64,000 nt of DNA from JAKPQE01 sp041397845. Its GTDB lineage: Bacteria; Pseudomonadota; Alphaproteobacteria; Rhizobiales; JAKPQE01. The translations under genes and the position numbers were made by a program. This document shows positions 52,219 through 61,288 of the stretch, piece by piece (position 1 is the stretch's first letter; each line of letters begins with the position of its first letter). The stretch spans positions 1 through 64,000 of the forward strand of contig JAWKVW010000002.1 in assembly GCA_041397845.1 (NCBI GenBank). Direction: 5' to 3'. Under the pieces are notes generated by a model. It saw only the letters and a list, made by a program, of their open reading frames with translations, was not told the DNA's origin and did no database searches.

Positions 52219-53496
52219 ATGGCACATATCGTGGTGCTCGGGGGCGGCATCGGCGGACTGTCCGTCGTCTACGAGCTCAAGGAGTTTCTGCGCAACGAAG
52301 ACCGCATCACGCTGGTCTCGAACAAGGGCTTCTTCCAGTTCACGCCGTCCAATCCGTGGGTGGCGGTGAGCTGGCGCAAGAAGAAGGACATCACCGTCGA
52401 GCTGGCGCCGCTGATGAAGAAGCACGGCGTCGCGTTCACCGACGCCGGCGCCAAGAAGGTGATGCCGGAGGAGAACAAGGTCGAGCTGTTCGACGGTTCG
52501 GTTCTCGAATACGACTACCTCATCATCGCCACCGGCCCGGACCTGGCGTTCGACGAGATCGAGGGCTTCGGCCCCGAGCACTACACGAACTCGGTCTGTG
52601 ACGTCGATCACGCCACCAAGTCGAGCGAGATCTGGGCGACGTTCTGCAAGGAGCCCGGCCCGGTCGTCGTCGGCGCGGTGCAGGGCGCCTCGTGCTACGG
52701 CCCGGCCTACGAGTTCGCGATGATCATGGACACCGATCTTCGCAAGAAGAAGTGCCGCGACAAGGTTCCGATGACCTTCGTGACGGCGGAGCCGTATGTC
52801 GGCCATCTCGGCCTCGGCGGCGTCGGCGACACCAAGGGCATGATCGAATCAGAGTTCCGTGAGCGCCACATCCGCTGGATCTGCAATGCCAAGGTCGACA
52901 AGTTCGAGGACGGCAAGGTCCACGTCACCGAGTTCAACGAGGACGGCTCGGAGAAGAAGAAGCACGAGCTGCCGTTCAAGTACTCGATGATGCTGCCGGC
53001 GTTCCGGGGCATTGCCGCGGTGCGCGGCATCGACGGTCTCGTCAATCCGCGCGGCTTCATCGTCGTCGACAAGCACCAGCGCAATCCGAAGTACCCGAAC
53101 GTGTTCGGCGTCGGCGTCTGCATCGCGATCGCGCCGCTCGAGGCGACGCCGGTTCCGGTCGGCGTGCCGAAGACCGGCTACATGATCGAATCGATGGTGA
53201 CGGCGACGGCGCACAATCTCGGTGAGCTGCTGCGCGGCATCGAGCCGACGCACGAGGCGACCTGGAACGCGATCTGCCTTGCCGACTTCGGCGACGGCGG
53301 CGTGGCGTTCGTGGCGATGCCGCAGAATCCGCCGCGCAACGTCAACTGGGCGTCGGACGGCCGCTGGGTGCATCTGGCGAAAATCGCCTTCGAGAAGTAC
53401 TTCCTGCGCAAGATCAAGAAGGGCACGACCGAGCCCTATTTCGAGAAGCTCGTGCTGCAGGTGCTCGATATCGCCAAGCTGAAGAGCAAGTTCTAA
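52219..53496 (+). CDS. sqr: Sulfide:quinone oxidoreductase, type I
   Basis: A 425-residue membrane-associated flavoprotein that oxidises sulfide to polysulfide or sulfane sulfur and reduces quinone. The FAD motif is VVLGGGIGGLSVVYEL; the family also shows PSNPWVAVSWRKKKDITVEL, IIATGPDLAFDEIEGFGPE, QGASCYGPAYEF and SEPYVGHLGL-like AEPYVGHLGLGGVGDT. The three catalytic Cys fall at 127, 159 and 353, the same numbers as in the Rhodobacter capsulatus enzyme. The C-terminus has an amphipathic region for membrane contact. It stands alone with its own terminator. Confidence 0.96.
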   Translation: MAHIVVLGGGIGGLSVVYELKEFLRNEDRITLVSNKGFFQFTPSNPWVAVSWRKKKDITVELAPLMKKHGVAFTDAGAKKVMPEENKVELFDGSVLEYDYLIIATGPDLAFDEIEGFGPEHYTNSVCDVDHATKSSEIWATFCKEPGPVVVGAVQGASCYGPAYEFAMIMDTDLRKKKCRDKVPMTFVTAEPYVGHLGLGGVGDTKGMIESEFRERHIRWICNAKVDKFEDGKVHVTEFNEDGSEKKKHELPFKYSMMLPAFRGIAAVRGIDGLVNPRGFIVVDKHQRNPKYPNVFGVGVCIAIAPLEATPVPVGVPKTGYMIESMVTATAHNLGELLRGIEPTHEATWNAICLADFGDGGVAFVAMPQNPPRNVNWASDGRWVHLAKIAFEKYFLRKIKKGTTEPYFEKLVLQVLDIAKLKSKF

Positions 53497-53519
53497 GGCA
53501 GGCGGAATACCGCAAAACG

Positions 53520-53551
53520 AAAGGCGCTACCGGCAACGGTGGCGCCTTTTT
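53520..53551 (+). terminator. Terminator after sqr
   Basis: AAAGGCGC (53520-53527) pairs with GCGCCTTT (53542-53549), with ACC/GGT inside and T to 53551. Confidence 0.9.
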
Positions 53552-53741
53552 CGTTGTGAAACGGCCAGTTTCCGGCACCGCTGGAGGTCGGAAGCGGTTC
53601 GGCCGCGGGCGCAGAAACATTCCGGAAAAATCTGGAACTTCCGGTCCAAAAGTTCGCGGAAGTCTCGCATTTGGCCGAGGCGCTTAAGCCTTTATCAACG
53701 TAAACGCGGTCTACTCTCATCATGTTCCTGCGTTAAGTGAT

Positions 53742-55496
53742 GTGAGTAAGCGGATGCGTATCCAGTCCCCGAGTTATCGGGCGCGGTTGTTCGGCCAGGT
53801 TGCCATTGCCGCGCTGCTCTCCGGCCTTGCTACGGGCTGCAGTGCCGATGCCAATCGGGTCGGCTTTCTCCACTTCACCGGTGCGACGCCGAACCAGCGC
53901 GCCATCATCGAGCAGCAGCCGACCTATTCGGCGGCGAGCTACGAGGCGCCGAGTTACGGCGGTTCGGGCTATGGCTCCTCGAACGAGGTCGGGCAAGGCT
54001 ACGGCTACACCGGGTCGGTCGGCAAGGCCGCGGTGAAGCCGGTGACGAAGCCGGTCAGTCTGCCGCCGGTCGCCAACCGGCAGGTGCCGACGGTTCCCTC
54101 GGACAGCAAGATCCGCAGCGAGCGCGTTTCGTCCGCGCCGCGCCTGCCGTCGCTGCCCTCGCTGCCGAAGATCTTCAAGCGCTCCGAGACGCCGAGCGTG
54201 CCGCAGCAGCAGGTTGCCTCGGCGCCGCTGCCGAGCGTGCCGAGTGCTCCCAGCATGCCGGCGGCGCCGAGTGTTCAGGCGCAGAGCAACGGCTGGACCG
54301 GGACGGGCGGCACGGTCATCTCGATGCGCGAGGGTGATACGCTCTACAGCGTGTCGCGGCGCTACGGCGTGCCGACCGATGCGCTGATGCGGGTCAACGG
54401 CATCAGCGACCCCTCGCAGGTCGCGCCGGGACAGCGGATCACGATCCCGACCTATGTCTATTCGTCGTCGGCGCCGGTTTCGGCTCCGGATGCCGGCCAG
54501 AGCGGCCGCATCGCGGCGATGGAGGCAGACCGCGTGCCGGTTCCGGCGGCGCGTCCGGGCAGCGGCCGGGCGAGTGTCGCGGCGTTGCCGGACATGAGCC
54601 ATACCGGCTCGATCGGCGGCGGCGGCCAGAGCGGCGGCCAGAGCGGCGGCACCCACACGGTCAATCCGGGCGAGAGCCTTGGCGGCATTGCGGCGCGCTA
54701 CGGCATGTCGAGCCGCGACCTGATGGCGGTCAACAACATCACCGACGCCAATCACATCCGGGTCGGCCAGCGCATCATCATTCCGGCTTCGGCCGGCCAG
54801 CGCGTCGCCAGTGCCGATGCCGGCCGCTCGATGGTCGACAACACCTATACCGGCTCGATCCCGTCGGCGGGTTCGGTCGGCGCGCCGCTGCCGCAGCCGC
54901 GTCCGTCGGGGGCCGTTGCCTATCGGCCGGTGCCGCCGATCCAGGCCGATACCCGGCAGATGACGACGGCGAGCATTCCGATGCCGCCGGCACGGCCGAC
55001 GCAGGGCGTCCAGCCGGCCGCCTATACGCCGCCGACGCCGGCGCCTGCCCGCATCGCCGAGCCGGAGACCACGGCGGCGATTCCGGCGGACAACGACAGC
55101 GGCCGGTCGGCGAACGGCACGACTTTCCGCTGGCCGGTGCGCGGGCGGATCATCTCGGAATTCGGCGCCCGGCCGGACGGCCAGCGCAATGACGGCATCA
55201 ACCTCGCCGTGCCCGAGGGAACCTCGGTCAAGTCGGCCGAGGACGGCGTCGTCGTCTATTCGGGCAGCGAGCTCAAGGGCTACGGCAATCTGGTGCTGGT
55301 CAAGCACGCGGATGGCTGGGTCTCGGCCTATGCCCACAACAGCCAGCTTCTGGTGCAGCGCGGCGACAAGGTCTCGCGCGGCCAGATCATCGCACGGGCC
55401 GGCAAGAGCGGCGGCGTTTCGGCTCCGCAGCTCCACTTCGAACTTCGCAAGGGATCGAAGCCGGTCGATCCCATGCAGTACCTGTCGTCGTCCTAG
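53742..55496 (+). CDS. NlpD-like lipoprotein: two LysM domains and a degenerate M23 domain
   Basis: 584 residues from a GTG at 53742 (an in-frame ATG at 53754 is equally possible). A lipobox (LLSGLATGC) is followed by a long low-complexity linker and two LysM domains (REGDTLYSVSRRYGVP near 195 and NPGESLGGIAARYGMS near 310). A C-terminal LytM/M23 domain (FRWPVRGRIISEFGARPDG to DPMQYL) follows. In the M23 domain the metal ligands of the H-x3-D motif read N-DGI-N, although QLHFE remains. It is therefore probably not a peptidase but an amidase activator for septal peptidoglycan splitting, as for E. coli NlpD/EnvC. Confidence 0.9.
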   Translation: MSKRMRIQSPSYRARLFGQVAIAALLSGLATGCSADANRVGFLHFTGATPNQRAIIEQQPTYSAASYEAPSYGGSGYGSSNEVGQGYGYTGSVGKAAVKPVTKPVSLPPVANRQVPTVPSDSKIRSERVSSAPRLPSLPSLPKIFKRSETPSVPQQQVASAPLPSVPSAPSMPAAPSVQAQSNGWTGTGGTVISMREGDTLYSVSRRYGVPTDALMRVNGISDPSQVAPGQRITIPTYVYSSSAPVSAPDAGQSGRIAAMEADRVPVPAARPGSGRASVAALPDMSHTGSIGGGGQSGGQSGGTHTVNPGESLGGIAARYGMSSRDLMAVNNITDANHIRVGQRIIIPASAGQRVASADAGRSMVDNTYTGSIPSAGSVGAPLPQPRPSGAVAYRPVPPIQADTRQMTTASIPMPPARPTQGVQPAAYTPPTPAPARIAEPETTAAIPADNDSGRSANGTTFRWPVRGRIISEFGARPDGQRNDGINLAVPEGTSVKSAEDGVVVYSGSELKGYGNLVLVKHADGWVSAYAHNSQLLVQRGDKVSRGQIIARAGKSGGVSAPQLHFELRKGSKPVDPMQYLSSS

Positions 55497-55542
55497 CCTC
55501 GGGCAAGATCAGGGCAAATTCCCCGCGGAAATCCTGATCGAC

Positions 55543-55592
55543 CTGGCGGGGCGGTTTCACCCCGAAAGGGGGACCCCAAGCCGCCCCGCCAG
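55543..55592. terminator. Inverted repeat between convergent genes
   Basis: CTGGCGGGGCGGTTT (55543-55557) and AAGCCGCCCCGCCAG (55578-55592) pair over 15 bases with one mismatch. There is no long U-run. It lies across the 3' end of the DUF815 gene and 46 bases after the NlpD-like gene. Confidence 0.4.
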
Positions 55593-56420
55593 CTCCTGAA
55601 TGAACTGCCAGGCGACGCGACCGGAGCGCGACCCGCGCGTGGTCGCCCATTCCAGCGCTTCGGCGCGCATTTCCTCCGCCGAAACCTCAAGGCCGAAATG
55701 TCCGGCATAGCCGCTGACCATGGCGAGATATTCGTCCTGGCTGCAGCGATGGAAGCCGATCCACAGGCCAAAGCGATCCGACAACGACACCTTTTCCTCG
55801 ACCGCCTCGTGCGGGTTGATGGCCGTCGAGCGCTCGTTCTCCATCATGTCGCGCGGCAGGAGATGGCGCCGGTTCGACGTTGCGTAGAACAGCACGTTGG
55901 CCGGCCGGCCCTCGATGCCGCCCTCGAGCACCGCCTTCAGCGACTTGTATGAAGTGTCGTCGCCGTCAAAGGAGAGATCGTCGCAAAAGACGATGAAGCG
56001 GAACGGCGAGGCGCGCAGCACATTCATCAGATCGGGCAGGCTTTCGATGTCCTCGCGGTGGATTTCGACAAGCTTGACCGGCAGCGCGGACGGGTCGCGC
56101 TCGCGGTTGACGGTGGCCTGCACCGCCTTGATGAGCGAGCTCTTGCCCATGCCGCGCGCGCCCCAGAGCAGGGCGTTGTTGGCCGGCAGGCCGCGGGCGA
56201 AGCGTTCGGTATTGGCGACAAGCGTGTCGCGCTGGCGCTCGATGCCCTGCAACAGGGTCATGTCGACGCGATTGACATGCGGCACCGGCTGGAAGCGGGG
56301 CGGCGTCGCGACCCAGACGAAGGCGTCGGCGGCGGCAAGGTCCGGCGTTTCGCCACTTGGCGGGCCGAGCCGTTCGAGCGCGGCGGCGATGCGCTCGAGG
56401 CGTTCCAGGAGGGGCTTCAT
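55557..56420 (-). CDS. DUF815 family ATP-binding protein
   Basis: 287 residues from ATG 56420 (MKPLLERLERIAAALER); the frame is open 26 codons further to 56498. An AAA-type core shows the Walker A GARGMGKSSLIKAV, Walker B FIVFCDDLSF, the ATSNRRHLLPRDMMEN sensor region and LSDRFGLWIGFHRCSQDEYL. DUF815 ATPases are widespread; their role is unknown. It is convergent with the NlpD-like gene. Confidence 0.9.
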   Translation of the reverse strand: MKPLLERLERIAAALERLGPPSGETPDLAAADAFVWVATPPRFQPVPHVNRVDMTLLQGIERQRDTLVANTERFARGLPANNALLWGARGMGKSSLIKAVQATVNRERDPSALPVKLVEIHREDIESLPDLMNVLRASPFRFIVFCDDLSFDGDDTSYKSLKAVLEGGIEGRPANVLFYATSNRRHLLPRDMMENERSTAINPHEAVEEKVSLSDRFGLWIGFHRCSQDEYLAMVSGYAGHFGLEVSAEEMRAEALEWATTRGSRSGRVAWQFIQELAGRLGVPLSG

Positions 56421-56542
56421 CTCGGCTTCGGTCACGGCCTTCGTCTCCACGTCGGCGCGGACGACAGGGCGCGCGTCCGCGTGCGACCGCCTTAGCATGG
56501 CGGCGGGGCGCGGCGAAAGGCGTGGGGCCGGCGGCGGCGGGC

Positions 56543-57619
56543 TCAGGAGGCGGCGGGGAAGCCGTTCCTGTCAAAACGCCAGTCGCGGAAGGCAAAGCCG
56601 TAGCCGTGGCCGGCGCCGGTGAAATGCCATTCGTTGCGGTGGTTGAAGCGGATGGTGCCCTGCATGACGGTGAAATCGAGCCGCCAGGCGCCGTCCTCGC
56701 GCACGAGGAAATAGGGCGAACAGGTGCGGGCAGAAGCGGCGTAGCGCAGGACCGCGCGGTCGCCCTCGGCCAGCACCCGGTCGAGCGGGCAGGCGGCATG
56801 GGCGCTGACGACATTGTCCATCTGGGCCGGCGTCACGGTCCAGTTGGCGAGCATCGCGCGGCTGGCGCGGGAATATATGTCGAGATCCGGGGAGGTGTTG
56901 CCGGCCGCCATTGCGGCGATGTAGGCATCGACCACGGCCTCGGGCGCAAGGCTCGGCGCTGCGGCGGGTCCACTGGAGGGGCTCGCCGGCGGACGGGTGT
57001 CGACGGCCTCGACCTCGACGACGGCAAAGCTCCGGCGCAGGCCGAGGTCGAAGGTCGTGCGGGCGCCGCCGCCGGCGCTGTCGCCGGCATCCTCCGGTGC
57101 GCGCGCCACGGCGCCCTCGCAGGTCGGGCATTCAGCACGGGCGACGAGAAGCTCGGTCGTTGCGAGGATGCCGTCGGCGATGCGGTCATCCTCAAAGAAC
57201 GGCACCATCTGGCGGGTCTCGACGCCGATGACGAAGGCGTCGGTGAAGACCGGCTCGAGGCCGCGGCCGATTTCGAGGCGAACCGTGGCATTTTGCGGAT
57301 CGACGAGGAGCAGGGCGCCGAGCCCGTCGCGACTGGCACTGCCGACCCGCATTTCGCGGTAAAGCTCGTTGGCGGCGCGGTCGATATCGTCGAGGCCGGC
57401 GATGGTGACGACGCGCAGGTCGATGTCGCGGTCGGCAAGGACGGCGGCGTGATAGTCGGCGATTGCCTGCTCGCGGAGCGGATCGAGGATGTCGGCGCGA
57501 TCGTCGACGCGGACCGGATCTGTCGGCAGAAACAGCAGCGCCGTTGCCGTCACAGCGCCGGCAAGCGCGGCGAATGCCGCGAGCAGGCGGGCTTTTCCCG
57601 GCTTTTCTGGTGTCGTCAT
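56543..57619 (-). CDS. TPM domain membrane-anchored protein
   Basis: 358 residues. An N-terminal membrane anchor (about 13-31) is followed by a TPM (YgcG) domain with VDDRADILDPLREQAIADYH, DIDLRVVTIAGLDDI, GALLLVDPQNATVRLEIGRGLEP. A Cys pair (AECPTCEG), a Pro/Ser linker and a C-terminal domain with a DFTVMQGTIRFNHRNEWHF end complete it. TPM domains in plants and bacteria have been linked to phosphatase activity and photosystem repair; function here is unknown. Confidence 0.82.
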   Translation of the reverse strand: MTTPEKPGKARLLAAFAALAGAVTATALLFLPTDPVRVDDRADILDPLREQAIADYHAAVLADRDIDLRVVTIAGLDDIDRAANELYREMRVGSASRDGLGALLLVDPQNATVRLEIGRGLEPVFTDAFVIGVETRQMVPFFEDDRIADGILATTELLVARAECPTCEGAVARAPEDAGDSAGGGARTTFDLGLRRSFAVVEVEAVDTRPPASPSSGPAAAPSLAPEAVVDAYIAAMAAGNTSPDLDIYSRASRAMLANWTVTPAQMDNVVSAHAACPLDRVLAEGDRAVLRYAASARTCSPYFLVREDGAWRLDFTVMQGTIRFNHRNEWHFTGAGHGYGFAFRDWRFDRNGFPAAS

Positions 57620-57830
57620 CGTGGGGACCGGAGCATTCTTTACGCGAAACTCTTCAAATGAAAGCCGGGAACGCTTACATCGCCGTTAATCGCAAGGGGC
57701 GGGACGACGGGCGTGGTTTGCAAAGCGGAGCTGCGCGGCTATAGTCCGGCCCGACTTGACGGAGGATTCCGTCGCCGCAGGGCCGTGCGCGGCTGGCGGC
57801 GGCGATGTCGTGTGTTCTAAGGAAACAAAG

Positions 57831-58166
57831 ATGTTCATCACTCCTGCCTTCGCCCAGGGTACAGGCGCCGCCGGCGGCGGCGATCTCCTGATTTCCATCC
57901 TGCCGTTCATCGCGATCTTCGCGGTGATGTATTTCCTGATCATCCGGCCGCAGCGGCAGCGGCAGAAGGAGCATCAGGACATGGTGAAGAACCTGCGCCG
58001 GGGCGACACGGTGGTGACCGCCGGCGGCCTCATCGGCCGGGTTGGGAAGATCGTCGACGACCACGAGCTGCAGATCGAACTGGCCGAAGGCATCAAGGTC
58101 CGCATGATGCGGGCGATGGTGACCGAGGTGCGCGCCAAGGGCGAGCCGGTCAAGGACGGCGAATAA
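57831..58166 (+). CDS. yajC: Preprotein translocase accessory subunit YajC
   Basis: A 111-residue single-span membrane protein: periplasmic start MFITPAFAQG, one helix (about 20-38, LLISILPFIAIFAVMYFLIIRPQ cut at its end by the RPQRQRQKEHQ signature) and a cytosolic tail with NLRRGDTVVTAGGLIGRV. AAGGAAAC precedes ATG 57831. It associates with SecDF, whose genes follow 60 bases downstream. Confidence 0.95.
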   Translation: MFITPAFAQGTGAAGGGDLLISILPFIAIFAVMYFLIIRPQRQRQKEHQDMVKNLRRGDTVVTAGGLIGRVGKIVDDHELQIELAEGIKVRMMRAMVTEVRAKGEPVKDGE

Positions 58167-58226
58167 CGGCGAGGCGAGCGAGGCTGGCGCCGCGCGCGCC
58201 GGCACTCTGCCGCGATAGGACCAAAC

Positions 58227-59834
58227 ATGCTTCATTTCGCACGCTGGAAAGTCGGACTCATCCTCGCCGCGGTGGTGATCGGCTTCCTGTTTACGCTGCC
58301 GAATTTCTTTTCTGCCGAGACCGTTGCCAAGTGGCCGGATTTCCTGCCGAAATCCCGCCTGGTGCTGGGTCTTGACCTGCAGGGCGGCGCGCACATCCTG
58401 ATGCAGGTCGAGCGGGAATCGATCGTCAAGGACCGGGTCGACCAGCTCCGCGACGACGCCCGCAAGATCCTGCGCGAGGCGCGCATCGGCTACACCGGCC
58501 TCGGTGTCCAGGGCGAGAGCGTGCAGGTGCGCGTGCGCGATGTGGCGCAGCTCGAGGACGCCCAGCAGAAGCTTGCCGAACTGGCGCAGCCGCTGAATGG
58601 CAGCGTCTTCGGCGGCGGCACCGAGCGGGACGTCACCATCGAGGCCGACGCGGACGGGCTGATCCGGCTGACGCTGACCGAGGCGGGTCTGAACCAGCGT
58701 GTCTCCTCGGCGGTCGACCAGTCGATCGAGGTGGTGCGCCGCCGTATCGACCAGCTCGGCACGACCGAGCCGAGCATCCAGCGCCAGGGCGATGACCGCA
58801 TTCTCATCCAGGTGCCCGGCCTGCAGGACTCGCAGCGACTGAAGACGCTGCTGCAGCAGACGGCGAAACTGACCTTCCATCTCGTCTGCACCGACATGTC
58901 GGCCGAGCAGGCGCTGCAGACGCGGCCGCCGGCGGACTGCGACATCCGCTATTCGACCGACGAGCCGCCGGTTCCCTATCTCATCGAGCGGCGGGCGCTT
59001 GTCGGCGGCGAGGACCTCGTCGACGCGCAGCCGTCCTTCGACCAGCGCTCGAACGAGCCGATCGTCACGTTCCGGTTCAACACCTCCGGCGCGCGGCGCT
59101 TTGCGACGGTCACCGAGCAGAATGTCGGGCGGCCGTTCGCCATCCTGCTCGACAAGGAAGTGGTCTCGGCGCCGGTCATTCGCGAGCCCATTCGCGGCGG
59201 CTCGGGCCAGATCAGCGGTTCGTTCACGGTCGAGAGCGCCAATGACCTGGCGATCCTGCTGCGGGCCGGCGCGCTGCCGGCGGACCTGACGATCGTCGAG
59301 GAGCGGACCGTCGGTCCGGGCCTTGGCAAGGACTCGATCGCGGCCGGCGAGACGGCGGCGATCATCGGTTCGGTCGCGGTCATCACCTTCATGGTGCTCG
59401 CCTATGGCCTGCTCGGCGTTTTCGCCAACATCGCGCTCATCGCCAATGTCGGCATGATCATCGGCATCCTGTCGCTGTTGCAGGCGACGCTGACGCTGCC
59501 CGGCATTGCCGGCATCGTGCTGACCGTCGGCATGGCAGTCGACGCGAACGTGCTGATCTACGAGCGCATTCGCGAGGAGGCGCGGTCCGGCCGGTCGGCG
59601 ATCGCGGCGATCGACGCCGGTTTCGCGCGGGCGCTCGGCACCATTCTCGATGCCAACGTCACGACGCTGATCGCGGCGGTGATCCTGTTCCAGCTCGGGT
59701 CCGGCCCGGTGCGCGGCTTTGCCGTCACGCTGGCGATCGGCATCGCGACGACGGTGTTCAGCGCCTTTACCTTCACGCGGCTGCTGGTGGCGACCTGGGT
59801 GCGATCGCGCCGGCCGACATCCGTGCCGATCTGA
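58227..59834 (+). CDS. secD: Protein translocase subunit SecD
   Basis: A 535-residue RND-family membrane protein. With SecF it uses the proton gradient to pull proteins through SecYEG. Seen: DLQGGAHILMQVE, the P1 periplasmic domain, VVRRRIDQLGTTEPSIQRQG, LRAGALPADLTIVEERTVGP and the membrane block with TLPGIAGIVLTVGMAVDANV and YERIREE. The length matches alphaproteobacterial SecD. secF follows closely. Confidence 0.97.
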   Translation: MLHFARWKVGLILAAVVIGFLFTLPNFFSAETVAKWPDFLPKSRLVLGLDLQGGAHILMQVERESIVKDRVDQLRDDARKILREARIGYTGLGVQGESVQVRVRDVAQLEDAQQKLAELAQPLNGSVFGGGTERDVTIEADADGLIRLTLTEAGLNQRVSSAVDQSIEVVRRRIDQLGTTEPSIQRQGDDRILIQVPGLQDSQRLKTLLQQTAKLTFHLVCTDMSAEQALQTRPPADCDIRYSTDEPPVPYLIERRALVGGEDLVDAQPSFDQRSNEPIVTFRFNTSGARRFATVTEQNVGRPFAILLDKEVVSAPVIREPIRGGSGQISGSFTVESANDLAILLRAGALPADLTIVEERTVGPGLGKDSIAAGETAAIIGSVAVITFMVLAYGLLGVFANIALIANVGMIIGILSLLQATLTLPGIAGIVLTVGMAVDANVLIYERIREEARSGRSAIAAIDAGFARALGTILDANVTTLIAAVILFQLGSGPVRGFAVTLAIGIATTVFSAFTFTRLLVATWVRSRRPTSVPI

Positions 59835-59861
59835 TTGCAGCCTTGCAGGAGACGCGTCCCC

Positions 59862-60803
59862 GTGCGCCATATCCGCTTCATTCCCGATGACACCAAAATC
59901 CGCTTCATGTGGATGCGGAGCTACAGTTTCCCGGGGTCGGCGATTGCCGGCATCGTGTCGCTGGTGCTCTTTGCGATGCTCGGCCTCAACTATGGCATCG
60001 ACTTCCAGGGCGGCACGCTGATCGAGATCCGCACCCTCGACGGACCGGCCAATATCGCGGAAATCCGCGGCAGGCTCGGTGAGATCAACCTCGGCGACGT
60101 GCAGGTGCAGTCGTTCGGCGGCGAGGACGAGGTGCTGATCCGCATCGAGAGCCAGGAGGGCGGCGACCTTGCCCAGCAGTCGGTCGTCGACCGGGTGCGT
60201 CTGGTGCTTGGCGAGCAGGTCGAATACCGGCGCGTCGAGGTCGTCGGGCCGACGGTGAGCGCGGAGCTTGCCCAGGCCGGCACGATAGGCGTTCTGACGG
60301 CGCTGTTCGCCGTGCTGGTCTACATCTGGTTCCGGTTCGAATGGCAGTTCGCGCTCGGCGCAATCATCGCCACGGTGCACGACGTCATCATGACCATCGG
60401 CATGTTCGCGATCGTGCAGCTCGAGTTCAACCTGTCCTCGATCGCGGCGATCCTGACGATCGTCGGCTATTCGCTCAACGATACGGTCGTCGTCTATGAC
60501 CGCATTCGCGAGAATCTGCGGCGCTACAAGAAGATGTCGTTGCCGGACCTGCTCGACGTATCGATCAACCAGACACTGTCGCGCACGACGCTGACCTCGT
60601 TCACGACGCTGCTGGCGCTGTTCGCGTTGTTCATCTTCGGCGGCGAGGTCATCCGCTCGTTCACCTTCGCGATGATCTGGGGCATTTTCATCGGCACCTA
60701 TTCGTCGATCTTCATTGCCGCGCCGATCCTCATCTATCTGCGGCTGCGGCCGTCGACCGGCGGCGACGAGCCGGCGGCGGCAGGCGAAGCCGAGGCGGCC
60801 TGA
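59862..60803 (+). CDS. secF: Protein translocase subunit SecF
   Basis: 313 residues from a GTG at 59862 (MRHIRFIPDDTKIRFMWMR), with GGAG upstream. LNYGIDFQGGTLIEIR, VEVVGPTVSAELAQAGTIG, the six-helix block and ILTIVGYSLNDTVVVYDRIREN are the SecF hallmarks. It is co-transcribed with yajC, secD and the two following genes. Confidence 0.96.
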   Translation: MRHIRFIPDDTKIRFMWMRSYSFPGSAIAGIVSLVLFAMLGLNYGIDFQGGTLIEIRTLDGPANIAEIRGRLGEINLGDVQVQSFGGEDEVLIRIESQEGGDLAQQSVVDRVRLVLGEQVEYRRVEVVGPTVSAELAQAGTIGVLTALFAVLVYIWFRFEWQFALGAIIATVHDVIMTIGMFAIVQLEFNLSSIAAILTIVGYSLNDTVVVYDRIRENLRRYKKMSLPDLLDVSINQTLSRTTLTSFTTLLALFALFIFGGEVIRSFTFAMIWGIFIGTYSSIFIAAPILIYLRLRPSTGGDEPAAAGEAEAA

Positions 60804-60810
60804 GGCAGCG

Positions 60811-61200
60811 ATGAGCGGAGCGCCGGAACAGCGCCGGGGGCACTATCCCGGTGCGTCCTCGATCGAGGCCTACGGCTCGGGCGGGTTCCGGTTCGCCGGC
60901 ATGTCGCATCGCGGTTCGATCCTCGTGCTGCCGAGCGGCATTCACGCCTGGGACGCGGTTTCCGCGGCCGACATCGATGCGGCGCGGGTTGCCGCGATCG
61001 CTGCCGAGGCGCGCGGGTTCGAGCTGATGGTGGTTGGTACCGGCGAAGACCTCGTGCCGCTTTCGGCCGAGGTTCGCGAGATCTTTCGCGGGGCCGGCGT
61101 CAGGGCCGAGGTGATGAGCACTTCGGCGGCGCTGCGCACCTACAATGTCCTCTTTGCCGAGGGGCGCGCCGTGGCGGGGGCGTTTCTCGCCGTCGACTGA
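60811..61200 (+). CDS. Mth938-like domain protein, NDUFAF3 homologue
   Basis: A 129-residue protein of the Mth938/DUF498 family: YGSGGFRFAGMSHRGSILVLP, GFELMVVGTGEDLVPL, VMSTSAALRTYNVLFAEGR and VAGAFLAVD. The start is ATG 60811, 8 bases after secF. The mitochondrial homologue NDUFAF3 is a complex I assembly factor, and its bacterial genes are known to sit beside secDF, as here. Confidence 0.93.
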   Translation: MSGAPEQRRGHYPGASSIEAYGSGGFRFAGMSHRGSILVLPSGIHAWDAVSAADIDAARVAAIAAEARGFELMVVGTGEDLVPLSAEVREIFRGAGVRAEVMSTSAALRTYNVLFAEGRAVAGAFLAVD

Positions 61201-61288
61201 AGCGGGTCGCCGGTTTTCAACGGATTTCTGCGGGTTTGTCTCTGCAAACCCATCTCCCTTTTCTTCGCAAACGCCCTAATTCCGGCTC

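Noticed and set aside
57675..60380. A 901-codon leftward open frame across yajC, secD and secF
   Set aside because: Antisense shadow of three well-identified Sec genes; its composition is low in complexity and it matches no family.
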